A program made the position numbers and the translations under genes. A stretch of 64,000 bases of DNA from Embleya hyalina (GTDB taxonomy: Bacteria > Actinomycetota > Actinomycetes > Streptomycetales > Streptomycetaceae), in contig NZ_BIFH01000014.1 in NCBI RefSeq assembly GCF_003967355.1, positions 532,442 through 596,441 of the forward strand, written 5' to 3'. The notes under the pieces are model-generated. The model searched no databases, was not told the origin of the DNA, and saw nothing but the letters and a program-made list of their open reading frames with translations. Positions 1 to 7,374 of this stretch are shown here, piece after piece (position 1 is the first letter of the stretch; each line of letters begins with the position of its first letter).

Positions 1-442
1 ATCCGAGTCGAGATGCCCGGGCCCGGGTCCGGAACCTGGTGGCCCGGTGGTTCGAGTCCGGGTGTTTGGAGCCCTGTTGCCCCGGTGCAACCGGCTCGCG
101 GTCCGTGGCCTCTCGGCTCCCCGGTGCCTCTGCGTGTCCGTGTCTTCCCGGCTCCGTGAGCCGGCGCGCACGCCGGGTGGCCGGTGGTGCGCCCGCGGTG
201 ACCTCGGACGATCCCCGGTCGAGACGCCGACGCGGTGATGCCCGTTCGTCACCCGGATGACCACGCGCAACCTGTTTATCGCCCGGGAGTTCGACCGTAG
301 AGTGATGGCCGCCGCGGCGCGCCGGGCGGTTTATCCCGTTCCACGCGCGTCGCGGTGAGTCGATCGTGCGCCACGTCGGATCCGCCGCCGCGGTGTTGCT
401 CAGCCGAGGCGGCACCCAGCCACGACACAGGAGGCCATCACC
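1..442. other. Non-coding left edge upstream of the peptidase gene
   Basis: I see no convincing gene here; the short open frames have no ribosome site or recognisable protein. The only clear signal is an AGGAGG ribosome site at 429-434, eight bases before the TTG start at 443. A T-loop-like string near 50-58 does not belong to a tRNA (see rejected items). Confidence 0.6.
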
Positions 443-1843
443 TTGGCATCGAAGATCGCCCGTCCCCTCCTCGCCCTCGTCGCGACTCCAGTGCTCGCCG
501 CCCTCCTGGTGGGTGCCGGAACGCACGGGGGCGCCGCCACGCCCGGTGCTCCCGGGGCGGGCGACCCGTACTTCCCGGACTCCGGGAACGGTGGAATCCA
601 TGTCGTCCACTACGGCCTCGACCTGGACTACACACCCACCACCAAAAACCTCGCGGCCACCGCCGACCTCACCGTCACCGCGACTCGGAAGCTGAGTTCG
701 TTCAACCTCGACCTGTCCGGACTGACGGTGGACAGTGTGCGGATCGACGGCCGACGGGCCGCCTTCAGCCGCGCGGGCAACGAGCTCACGGTCACCCCGT
801 CCCGGGCGCTGGACAAGGGCCGCAGGTTCCATGTGGTCGTCACCTACTCGGGTGTACCGGCACATGTGTACGACCCGGACGGCTCCCCGGACGGCTGGAT
901 CATCCAACCCGACGACTCGGTCTTCGTGGCCAGTGAGCCCCAGGGCGCGATGACCTGGTTCCCCAGCAACAGCCACCCGAGCGACAAGTCCACATACGAC
1001 GTCGAGGTCACCGTCCCCGACGGCTGGACCGCCGTGTCCAACGGCCGGTTGCGCGACCGGCGCAGCCGCGGCGGCAAGACCACGTTCGCGTGGCGCGAGT
1101 CGCAGCCGATGGCCGCCTACCTGGCGACGGCGAGCATCGGCCGGTTCCAGACCGAGCAGTACACCACCCGGAGCGGGCTTCCCGTATACAACGCGGTCGT
1201 CCCGAGCCAGGCCGCGGCGGCCAAGCCGGTGCTCGATCAACTGCCCGCCGTGATCGAGTTCGAGAGCAGGCTCTTCGGTCGGTACCCGTTCGACGCCGCG
1301 GGCTCGATCGTGCACGACGCGCCCGACGTCGGCTACGCCCTGGAGACCCAGACCAGGCCGATCTACGACCGGGCGCCGCGGCTGGACACCCTGGTGCACG
1401 AGACGGCGCACCAGTGGTTCGGTGACTCGGTGACGCTGACGAAGTGGCAGGACATCTGGCTGAACGAGGGCTTCGCCACCTACGCTGAATGGCTGTGGGA
1501 CGCCGAGCACGGCGGCCCGAGCACGGCGCAGAGGTTCGCCGCCGACTACGCCCTGCCGGAGACCGACGCGCTGTGGTCCTTCCCGGCCGGCGACCCGGGC
1601 GACGGCGGGCACATCTTCGGCAAGCCGCCGTACGCGCGCGGTGCGATGGTGTTGGAGAAGCTGCGCCAGACCGTGGGCGACCGGGACTTCTTCGCCATCC
1701 TCCGGGCCTGGGCGAGCGAACACCGGTACGGCCACGCCGACTCGGCCGGGTTCATCGCGCTGAGCAAGCACATCTCCGGCAAGAACCTGGACGCCATGTT
1801 CGCGACCTGGCTGTACGGAAGCGGCAAGCCGGCCACCCCGTAA
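443..1843 (+). CDS. Secreted M1-family zinc metallopeptidase
   Basis: Predicted secreted aminopeptidase-like zinc peptidase of 466 residues. A signal peptide is visible (basic start, then a hydrophobic stretch to about residue 30). The gluzincin motif HETAH lies at about residues 319-323 and the third zinc ligand is the Glu of NEGFATY at about residue 342, the M1 arrangement of HEXXH plus a downstream NEXXA/F. The family cleaves N-terminal residues from peptides. At 466 residues it is shorter than the roughly 850-residue full-length aminopeptidase N and matches the short secreted actinomycete forms. The TTG start at 443 is chosen because AGGAGG lies eight bases upstream. A strong hairpin follows the stop. 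Nothing links it to the NRPS/PKS pathway; it is probably flanking DNA. The exact substrate is unknown. Confidence 0.9.
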   Translation: MASKIARPLLALVATPVLAALLVGAGTHGGAATPGAPGAGDPYFPDSGNGGIHVVHYGLDLDYTPTTKNLAATADLTVTATRKLSSFNLDLSGLTVDSVRIDGRRAAFSRAGNELTVTPSRALDKGRRFHVVVTYSGVPAHVYDPDGSPDGWIIQPDDSVFVASEPQGAMTWFPSNSHPSDKSTYDVEVTVPDGWTAVSNGRLRDRRSRGGKTTFAWRESQPMAAYLATASIGRFQTEQYTTRSGLPVYNAVVPSQAAAAKPVLDQLPAVIEFESRLFGRYPFDAAGSIVHDAPDVGYALETQTRPIYDRAPRLDTLVHETAHQWFGDSVTLTKWQDIWLNEGFATYAEWLWDAEHGGPSTAQRFAADYALPETDALWSFPAGDPGDGGHIFGKPPYARGAMVLEKLRQTVGDRDFFAILRAWASEHRYGHADSAGFIALSKHISGKNLDAMFATWLYGSGKPATP

Positions 1844-1869
1844 CACGATCGACGACACGACGGACCATG

Positions 1870-1918
1870 CCCCGAGAGCCCCGGGTCGGATGCGACATCC
1901 GACCCGGGGCTCTCGGGG
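1870..1918 (+). terminator. Perfect 23-bp stem hairpin after the peptidase gene
   Basis: The arms at 1870-1892 and 1896-1918 are perfectly complementary over 23 bp with a 3-nt loop. This is a strong GC-rich hairpin 26 nt after the peptidase stop, without a clear U-tract, as is common in actinomycetes. It ends only 27 nt before the next start codon, so it also sits in the leader of the next gene. Confidence 0.75.
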
Positions 1919-1945
1919 CCCACCCCCCATGCATCGAGGAGAGTC

Positions 1946-3007
1946 GTGAACCATACGAGGAGCTTCACCCGAGGTGTACTGGCCACCGCACTGGTGGCGA
2001 CGATGGTCGGCGCGACGGCACCCGCCGTCGCCGCCGGCTCCGCGACGAAAGCCTGCGCGTGGACTCCGGCCGTGCTGCCGATGCCCGCGGGCGCGCTCGC
2101 CGGCGACGTGTCGGCGACCGACGGAAGCGGTGGCTACGCGGGCACGATCTCGTACGGCGCGAATTCCGCGCAGGGCTCCCGGGCGACGTTGTGGAAGAAC
2201 GGCAAGTTAACCGACTACGGATACCTGAACGTTCCCGGATACCAGAAGTGGGTCGAGGTCCTGGGCGTCGACAAGGCCGGGACGGTCGTCGCGAACGCCT
2301 TCCGAAACGGCGGACCGTCGAGCGCCGTCCGCTCGCGCGACGCCGGGCTGGAGCGGCTGCCCGAACCGCCCGGTGTCTCCGCCTCGCGGGCGACGGGCAT
2401 CAACGACCACGGGGACATCGTCGGCGCGGTCGACGTCGGAACCGGCGGCGCGTCGTATTGGCGCGCGGTGATCTGGCCCGCCGACAAGCCCGGAACAGTG
2501 GTCGAACTGAACGGGTTGCCCGACGGCGAGGGTTACGCCACCGGTATCGATCAGGACGGCACCGTGCTGGTCGAGGTGGACAAGGACTTCAGCAGGAGGC
2601 CCTACCTGTGGAAGGCGGGTCGAGCGCGTGCGGCGCGCCTTCCCGCCGGGGCCACGGACGTTCTCACCCGCGGCATATCCAACGGCCGCATCATCGGCCA
2701 GGTCACGTATCGTTCGGGCAACGGCGCGCCGAGCGTGTTGTGGGATCGCGACGGCGTGCCGCGCGCCGTGTCGCGGGCCGCGGACGTCACGGGCATCAAC
2801 CGCGACGGTCGCATCGTCGGTCGTACCGATGATCCCGATTGGCACGAATTCGGCGTCTGGCGGTCGTCGGCGCTCGAAGCCACGTTGAGCTACGCCCCCG
2901 ACCGCGGGCTCGAATTCGCGGTCGCCGGTGACGACGGCACGATCGCCGGCCGGAGCTGGAAGATCCCCGGCGGCCGGGACGAGCCGACCGTGTGGACCTG
3001 CCGCTGA
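1946..3007 (+). CDS. Secreted HAF-repeat-like protein of unknown function
   Basis: A 353-residue protein with a clear signal peptide (basic N-terminus, hydrophobic core, APAVAA cleavage region near residue 30). The mature part carries a loosely repeated Gly-Ile-Asn-x-x-Gly-x-Ile-Val-Gly motif, for example GINDHGDIVG near residue 150, GIDQDGTVL near 200, GISNGRIIG near 243 and GINRDGRIVG near 283. This resembles the extracellular HAF repeat and suggests a beta-propeller-like fold. No enzyme motif is seen. GTG at 1946 follows a GAGGA ribosome site. Leu88 is encoded by TTA (2207-2209), the rare codon read by the bldA tRNA in Streptomyces, which suggests growth-phase-dependent translation. Function is unknown and no link to the cluster is evident. 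Confidence 0.8.
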   Translation: MNHTRSFTRGVLATALVATMVGATAPAVAAGSATKACAWTPAVLPMPAGALAGDVSATDGSGGYAGTISYGANSAQGSRATLWKNGKLTDYGYLNVPGYQKWVEVLGVDKAGTVVANAFRNGGPSSAVRSRDAGLERLPEPPGVSASRATGINDHGDIVGAVDVGTGGASYWRAVIWPADKPGTVVELNGLPDGEGYATGIDQDGTVLVEVDKDFSRRPYLWKAGRARAARLPAGATDVLTRGISNGRIIGQVTYRSGNGAPSVLWDRDGVPRAVSRAADVTGINRDGRIVGRTDDPDWHEFGVWRSSALEATLSYAPDRGLEFAVAGDDGTIAGRSWKIPGGRDEPTVWTCR

Positions 3008-3050
3008 CCCGACCGACCGCACGGGTGATGCCCGGTCCGGACGCCGAAGC

Positions 3051-3078
3051 GGGCCCGCGGCTCGACTGCCGCGGGCCC
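3051..3078. terminator. Bidirectional terminator between convergent genes
   Basis: A perfect 10-bp stem (3051-3060 with 3069-3078) with an 8-nt loop sits in the 87-nt gap between the converging stops of the HAF-repeat gene (3007) and the flavin monooxygenase (3095). It can serve both strands and marks the likely left limit of the biosynthetic operon. Confidence 0.75.
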
Positions 3079-3094
3079 CCTCGGCGGTGGGCCG

Positions 3095-4606
3095 TCAGGG
3101 TCGGCGCGGCGGGCCGAACCAGGTGGTGAGGGCCTGGCGAAGGGCCCGGGTGTCCGGGGCGGTGTCGAGGTCGGCCCCCCAGGCGACGTGGCCGTCGGGG
3201 CGGATCAGGAGCGCGGCCGGGGCGGCGACCTCGCTGCCGGGCGGGACGGGCCAGTACTCGTCCTCGCTCCGGGCCTCGACGAGGTCGACCCGATCCGACC
3301 AGTCCCGGACCACCTCCGCCACCTCCGCGTCGCCCCGCAGATCGAGCAGGACCGGACGGGCCGCGTGCAACAACGCGTGGATCCGGCCGACGCCCTCGGA
3401 CGTCTTGAGGTCGGCGTCGGGCACCCGCCGACCCACCAGCGCGTGGTCGCCGTCGATCGGGTACCGGATGTCCAGTGCGGTGAGCATGGCGCACAGATGC
3501 CGGTTGACGTCGTCGAACACGATGAGCGAGCCGAACACGTCGCGCAGCGCGTCCGTTTGCGGCCCGGGGCGGGTCAGGGCGGACTGCGCCCGGGTGTTGT
3601 GCAGCACCCGCTCGGCGACCGGGTGGCGTTCGTCGTGGTAGCTGTCCAACAGGTGCTCCGGCGCCCGACCGAGCACCACCGAGGCGAGCTTCCAGCCGAG
3701 GTTGACCGCGTCCTGTACACCCACGTTCAACCCCTGCCCGCCGGCCGGGAAGTGGATGTGCGCCGCGTCGCCCGCGAGCAGCACCCGGCCGACCCGGTAG
3801 CGGGCCGCCTGCCGCGCGGCGTCGCCGAACCGGGAGATCCACCGGGGGTTGCGCATGCCGTAGTCGGTGCCCGCGAGCCTGATCAGCGAGTCCCGGAGCT
3901 GCTCGAACGTCGCCGGTTCGTCGCGATCCGCGACCCGGTCGTAGGCGGACGTGATCACCCGGTACCAGCCCGGCTCGAAGCCGATCACCGAGAACTCGCC
4001 GTCCGTGCGACGCCGCGCCCAGATGTACTCCTCGTCCAGATCGGGGAGTTCGACGTCACCGATCAGCGCGGTCATGGTGGCCGGCGTGCCCGGGAACTCG
4101 ATGCCGGCCAGCTTGCGCACCGTGCTGCGCCCGCCGTCGCAGCCCACCAGCCAGCGGGCGCGCAGCGTCGCGGGCTCGTCCGTGCCCAGCTCGACGGTCA
4201 CCCCGGACTCGTCCTGGTGCAGCCCGGTGACCTCGGCCGATCGCCGTACCCGTACGCCGAGTTCGGCCGCCCACTCCTCGAGGAGTCGCTCGATGGTGGA
4301 CTGCGTGATCATCAGCGGCAGGGGGTGCCGGGACTCGGACTCGTCGAAGTCCAGCCAGATGCCGGAGAAGTGGCCCACCGACTGGAGTTCGCCGAGCGCC
4401 AGGAACCGGTCCAGCACCCCGCGCTGGTCCAGCACCTCCAGGGTGCGGGAGTGCATCCCGCCGGCGCGCGCCTCGCCCGTGCGGTCCGCGCGCCGCTCGA
4501 CCACCGCCACGTCGACGCCCGCCAGTCGCAGTTCGCAGGCCAGCATCAGACCCGTCGGCCCGGCGCCCGCGATCACCACGTCCGCGTCCATGCCGGTGTG
4601 TGCCAC
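3095..4606 (-). CDS. FAD-dependent aromatic-hydroxylase-type monooxygenase
   Basis: A group A flavoprotein monooxygenase of about 503 residues (PheA/TfdB/MhpA-like), which uses NAD(P)H and O2 to insert one oxygen atom. Visible motifs are the N-terminal FAD fold GAGPTGLMLACEL, the DG motif (VGCDGGRSTVRKLAG), the second FAD motif (LLAGDAAHIHFPAGGQGLN), and a C-terminal region like the thioredoxin-like tail of the family. It is the last gene of the minus-strand operon, 36 nt after the MDR reductase. In antibiotic clusters such enzymes do tailoring hydroxylations; oxidation of the polyketide chain (for example at C2) or of its branched unit is plausible but not shown. GTG at 4606 is chosen for its AGGGGGA site; GTG at 4627 and ATG at 4570 are alternatives. 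Confidence 0.85.
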   Translation of the reverse strand: MAHTGMDADVVIAGAGPTGLMLACELRLAGVDVAVVERRADRTGEARAGGMHSRTLEVLDQRGVLDRFLALGELQSVGHFSGIWLDFDESESRHPLPLMITQSTIERLLEEWAAELGVRVRRSAEVTGLHQDESGVTVELGTDEPATLRARWLVGCDGGRSTVRKLAGIEFPGTPATMTALIGDVELPDLDEEYIWARRRTDGEFSVIGFEPGWYRVITSAYDRVADRDEPATFEQLRDSLIRLAGTDYGMRNPRWISRFGDAARQAARYRVGRVLLAGDAAHIHFPAGGQGLNVGVQDAVNLGWKLASVVLGRAPEHLLDSYHDERHPVAERVLHNTRAQSALTRPGPQTDALRDVFGSLIVFDDVNRHLCAMLTALDIRYPIDGDHALVGRRVPDADLKTSEGVGRIHALLHAARPVLLDLRGDAEVAEVVRDWSDRVDLVEARSEDEYWPVPPGSEVAAPAALLIRPDGHVAWGADLDTAPDTRALRQALTTWFGPPRRP

Positions 4607-4642
4607 GTCGTTTCCCCCTGATTCCACTGCGTCTCCAACCGG

Positions 4643-5776
4643 TCAGAGCGGGTTCACGCGGTACATCGGGAAGTACGACCCGATCCGGGCGTTCGCGTAG
4701 TCGTCGGCCAACTCCGGTACCCGGTCGAAGTCGTAGATCACGTCCGATCCCTTCGGCGCGATCCAGCCCTCGGCCTCCTGGAAGTCGCGGATGCCCGGCG
4801 AGTCCGGCAGGCGCCACACGTGCGTGTTGACGAGGAGGTGCCGGCCGATGCTCTCCGCGCCGCGCAGGTGCGACAGGCGCATCCCCGCCTTCCAGCCGCA
4901 CGTGGTGACGACCCCCTCGCGGGCCAGCGCGGTCAGGGTGATGTCGTACAGGGGCTCGCCGATGTTGTCCACGAAGATCGCGACCCCGTGGCCGTCGCTG
5001 AGTTCGTTCACCAACTCCAGGAACTCCCGGACCGACGTGCGCCGGCGCTGATGCCGCTCGCGGTCCGTGCGTTCCGCCCTCGTGGGCAGCGAGAGCGCGG
5101 GGAATCGGCGGCGATCCACCGGGGTGATGCCGTTCTCGCGCAGGAAGGCGATCCGATCGTCCGAGCCCGCCGTCATCGCCACGCGGAACCCGGCCCGCTT
5201 GGCCAGCATCAGTTCGGCGAAGGACACGCCGCCGCCCCAGCCGAAGACCAGATGGTTCGCGGGGTCGTCGTCGGCCACCTGGGTGCGCCAACACCCGTAC
5301 GCCTTCTGCCAGTTGTCCCACGCAGTGAAGTACCGCCCGTACGTGGTCCACTGCGGCAGCGAGTAGGCGGTGCCGTCCGGGATCGGCAGCAGCAGCCGGG
5401 CGTCCATCTTCGTGCGCTTGGCCAGCAGGCCGATGGTGTGGGGGCAGTCGTAGGCGTAGGCCAGTTCGGCGTAGCCGAAGCGGTCGAGCTTCCCGAACGG
5501 CATGAGGAGACACAGGTCCCCTTCGCGGACCCGCACGTCCCGGCCGGGAGCGTGCACGTCGAGCACGCGTACCACGCCCAGGTTGCCGAGGACCACCGCG
5601 TCCTCACCGCGACTGCTGCACACGTCGATCGGTGAACGGGTCAGCGCGTGGTCCATGTTGGCCTCCCAGGAGCACAGGATCGGCTCCACCAGCGCCTCAC
5701 CCTCCTCCAACGGGCCGAAGGCGAACCGATCGCGTTGCAACGCGCTCCCGGGACTGCCGTCGTGCGCACCGGTCAT
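4643..5776 (-). CDS. MDR-family reductase, possible CCR-like extender-unit enzyme
   Basis: A medium-chain dehydrogenase/reductase-superfamily protein, 377 residues from the ATG at 5776. It has a GroES-like N-terminal half and a nucleotide-binding half starting at VFGWGGGVSFAELMLAKRAG; AREGVVTTCGWKAG resembles the corresponding stretch of crotonyl-CoA carboxylase/reductases. It sits behind ACP and KAS III genes, which suits enoyl-thioester reduction or reductive carboxylation to a branched malonyl unit. The CCR CO2-pocket signature (FETNFGG) is not obvious, so carboxylation is uncertain. Start problem: the in-frame codons between an excellent AGGAGG (5821-5826) and this ATG include no ATG, GTG or TTG, yet the upstream frame encodes a plausible N-terminus (YSPDAWVLRSGA). 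An ATC codon at 5813-5815 is correctly spaced and may be the real start. Confidence 0.7.
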   Translation of the reverse strand: MTGAHDGSPGSALQRDRFAFGPLEEGEALVEPILCSWEANMDHALTRSPIDVCSSRGEDAVVLGNLGVVRVLDVHAPGRDVRVREGDLCLLMPFGKLDRFGYAELAYAYDCPHTIGLLAKRTKMDARLLLPIPDGTAYSLPQWTTYGRYFTAWDNWQKAYGCWRTQVADDDPANHLVFGWGGGVSFAELMLAKRAGFRVAMTAGSDDRIAFLRENGITPVDRRRFPALSLPTRAERTDRERHQRRRTSVREFLELVNELSDGHGVAIFVDNIGEPLYDITLTALAREGVVTTCGWKAGMRLSHLRGAESIGRHLLVNTHVWRLPDSPGIRDFQEAEGWIAPKGSDVIYDFDRVPELADDYANARIGSYFPMYRVNPL

Positions 5777-5815
5777 CGCACCGGAGCGCAGGACCCAGGC
5801 ATCTGGCGAGTAGAT

Positions 5816-5826
5816 GACAACCTCCT
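5816..5826 (-). promoter_or_regulatory. Strong ribosome site facing a non-canonical start
   Basis: On the minus strand AGGAGG (5826 to 5821) is followed after five bases by an ATC codon (5815 to 5813) in frame with the MDR reductase. The first standard start in frame is ATG at 5776 with no good ribosome site. This decides the start question: either ATC initiation, a sequence error, or a weak ATG. Confidence 0.5.
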
Positions 5827-5844
5827 GTGATCGACTGTGTTCGC

Positions 5845-5876
5845 GAAGTCCTGAAGTCCCGAAGTCCCGAAGTCCC
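5845..5876. repeat. 8-bp tandem repeat, four copies
   Basis: Four head-to-tail copies of GAAGTCCC (the first ends in T) run through 5845-5876 and decay into GAGTACC and GAGTGCC to 5890. The array fills much of the gap between the KAS III stop and the MDR reductase ribosome site, so copy-number change would alter spacing but not coding. No function is known. Confidence 0.7.
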
Positions 5877-5910
5877 GAGTACCGAGTGCCGGAGGACCGA
5901 AATCCCGGCG

Positions 5911-6849
5911 CTACCCGCCGGTGACGGCCGGCACGCGGTAGCCCACCGACACCCCGCCCCATGCCTCGCCCGCGCCGTAGGCCACCGCTCCGAGTCGGCC
6001 CACGGTGGGCACGGAACCGGCCGCCAGTTCCTCGGCGAACGCCAGCGGGATCGTCGCGGACGACGTGTTCCCGGAGTGCTCGATGCGATTCACGAACGGC
6101 ACGCCGAGATGTGCGGTGAAGTTGCGGACCTGCTCCAGGATGCGACCGTTCGCCTGGTGACCGACCACGACGGTCGGCGCGGGGCCGTGGTCGAAGAGGT
6201 ACTGCGCCGACTCCGTCATCCGGCGCACGGCGCGGTCGTACACCTGCATCCCGTCCAGGTGGATGCCGCCGCCGTCGAGTTCGCGCATCAGCGCCTCCTG
6301 GGCGCCGTCGCAGCCCGCCACCTGGCGGAACCCCTCGAACTCCGGGCGATCCGCCAGCAATACGGCCGCGGCGCCGTCGCCGAAGATGCACGCCGTCTGG
6401 CGGTCGGTCCGGTCCACCATCCGGGACATGGCCTCCACCGAGCACAGCAGGACCGACCGCGCCGATCCCGCGTCGCACAACGAGAGCCCGGTGACCAGAC
6501 CGTAGACGAAGCCGCAACAGGCCGCGTTCATGTCGAACGTCAGCACCGAGGGCCCCAGTCCGACGAGCTGCGCCACCTTCTGCGCGATTCCCGGAACCCG
6601 CTGCCGCGACGAGGTGCTGACCACGATCAGGGCGCCGATCTCGGCGGAGTCCGCCATCCCGGTCACGATCGGCGCGCAGGTTTCCGCCGCCACCTCCGCC
6701 AACGAGGCCTCGTCCGGCAGCCAGGAGCGGGACGCGATGCCGCTGCGGCGCCGGATCCACTCGTCGGTGAGGCCGATCGACGTGAAGTGGTCGTTGTCGA
6801 TCCTCCGGCCCGGCTTGGCGGTGGCGATGTCGACGATGCCCGCGCTCAT
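5911..6849 (-). CDS. 3-oxoacyl-ACP synthase III (KAS III / FabH-like)
   Basis: A stand-alone thiolase-fold condensing enzyme of 312 residues. FabH-type enzymes join an acyl primer to malonyl-ACP with loss of CO2. The catalytic triad can be read: Cys111 in AACCGFVYG (followed by a second Cys112), His in GHQANGRIL and Asn in SGNTSSATIP. Its ATG overlaps the ACP stop by 4 nt. Between an alpha-keto-acid E1/lipoyl/ACP set and a reductase, it is best placed to extend a branched acyl group (isobutyryl, isovaleryl or 2-methylbutyryl) by two carbons on the neighbouring ACP, the first step toward an alkylmalonyl extender. The primer identity is inferred, not seen. No dedicated ketoreductase or dehydratase for the next steps is in the operon; the housekeeping fatty-acid enzymes may supply them. 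Confidence 0.9.
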   Translation of the reverse strand: MSAGIVDIATAKPGRRIDNDHFTSIGLTDEWIRRRSGIASRSWLPDEASLAEVAAETCAPIVTGMADSAEIGALIVVSTSSRQRVPGIAQKVAQLVGLGPSVLTFDMNAACCGFVYGLVTGLSLCDAGSARSVLLCSVEAMSRMVDRTDRQTACIFGDGAAAVLLADRPEFEGFRQVAGCDGAQEALMRELDGGGIHLDGMQVYDRAVRRMTESAQYLFDHGPAPTVVVGHQANGRILEQVRNFTAHLGVPFVNRIEHSGNTSSATIPLAFAEELAAGSVPTVGRLGAVAYGAGEAWGGVSVGYRVPAVTGG

Positions 6850-7094
6850 CCCCGGTTCGCCAACTTCACGAAATAGGTGGTGAAATCGTCCAGGAAGGCG
6901 AAGCCGGCGGTCTCCTTCAGATCGCCCTTGACCTGGAGTTCGCTCTCCAACTGCTGGTGCAGCTCGACCAGGTCGAGGGAGTCGAGGTCGAGGTCGGCGA
7001 TCGGCCGGGCGAGGTCGTCGGGACCCAACGCCGGGTCGCGCTCGCGCAGTTTGGCCAGCATGGTGTCCGCGATCCGGCTCTCGATGTCGCTCAT
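6846..7094 (-). CDS. Acyl carrier protein
   Basis: A free-standing 82-residue acyl carrier protein. The phosphopantetheine site is the Ser of DLDSLDLVELHQQLE, the DSL motif at the start of helix 2. Its stop overlaps the KAS III start by 4 nt. It is distinct from the PKS ACPs and belongs to the E1/lipoyl/KAS III set, so it probably carries the growing branched acyl or alkylmalonyl unit. A role in the main PKS line seems less likely because every PKS protein has its own ACP. Confidence 0.9.
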   Translation of the reverse strand: MSDIESRIADTMLAKLRERDPALGPDDLARPIADLDLDSLDLVELHQQLESELQVKGDLKETAGFAFLDDFTTYFVKLANRG

Positions 7095-7125
7095 GTCCTT
7101 CTCCGTTCTCCGTCCCCGGGGGGAA

Positions 7126-7374
7126 CTACTCGGCCGCCAACCGGTACAGCACCTCGCCGGACTTGAGGATCGTGCCCACCGTCGCGGCGTGGGCCGTGAT
7201 CCGTCCGCCGCGTTCCGCCTCGATCTCGGTGCTGGCCTTGTCGGTCTCCACGACCGCGACCACGTCACCGCGCTCGACCCGGTCGCCGACACCGGCGACC
7301 CACTCGATCAACAGGGCCTCGCCGAGGCCGTGTCCGAAGCCGGGAACCTGCATGTCCTCGGAGGAATCGCTCAC
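7126..7374 (-). CDS. Stand-alone lipoyl domain (mini E2)
   Basis: An 82-residue protein made of a single biotin/lipoyl-attachment domain. The lipoylation lysine is in the ETDKASTE hairpin; the flanking VGDRVERGDVVAVV and the C-terminal SGEVLYRLAAE are typical. Normal E2 proteins of alpha-keto-acid dehydrogenases are 400 or more residues, with a peripheral-subunit-binding domain and a CoA acyltransferase domain, both absent here. The GTG at 7374 overlaps the E1-beta stop by 4 nt, so the two are translationally coupled. It should accept an acyl group from the E1 pair as acyl-dihydrolipoyl. Because the CoA-transfer domain is missing, transfer to the adjacent ACP or KAS III, or use of a host E2, must follow; that step is inference. 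Confidence 0.85.
   Translation of the reverse strand: MSDSSEDMQVPGFGHGLGEALLIEWVAGVGDRVERGDVVAVVETDKASTEIEAERGGRITAHAATVGTILKSGEVLYRLAAE

Noticed and set aside
44-62. tRNA-like T-loop sequence (GGTTCGAGTCC) at the left edge
   Set aside because: The five bases on each side do not pair as a T-stem, and no acceptor stem, anticodon arm or CCA end can be found around it.
443-3007. The peptidase and HAF-repeat genes as cluster members
   Set aside because: They are set off by terminators, face a different unit, and have no role in the deduced chemistry.
4643-5776. Firm call of crotonyl-CoA carboxylase/reductase
   Set aside because: The Rossmann half and context fit, but the FETNFGG CO2-pocket signature is not recognisable, so I only call an MDR reductase with CCR-like features.
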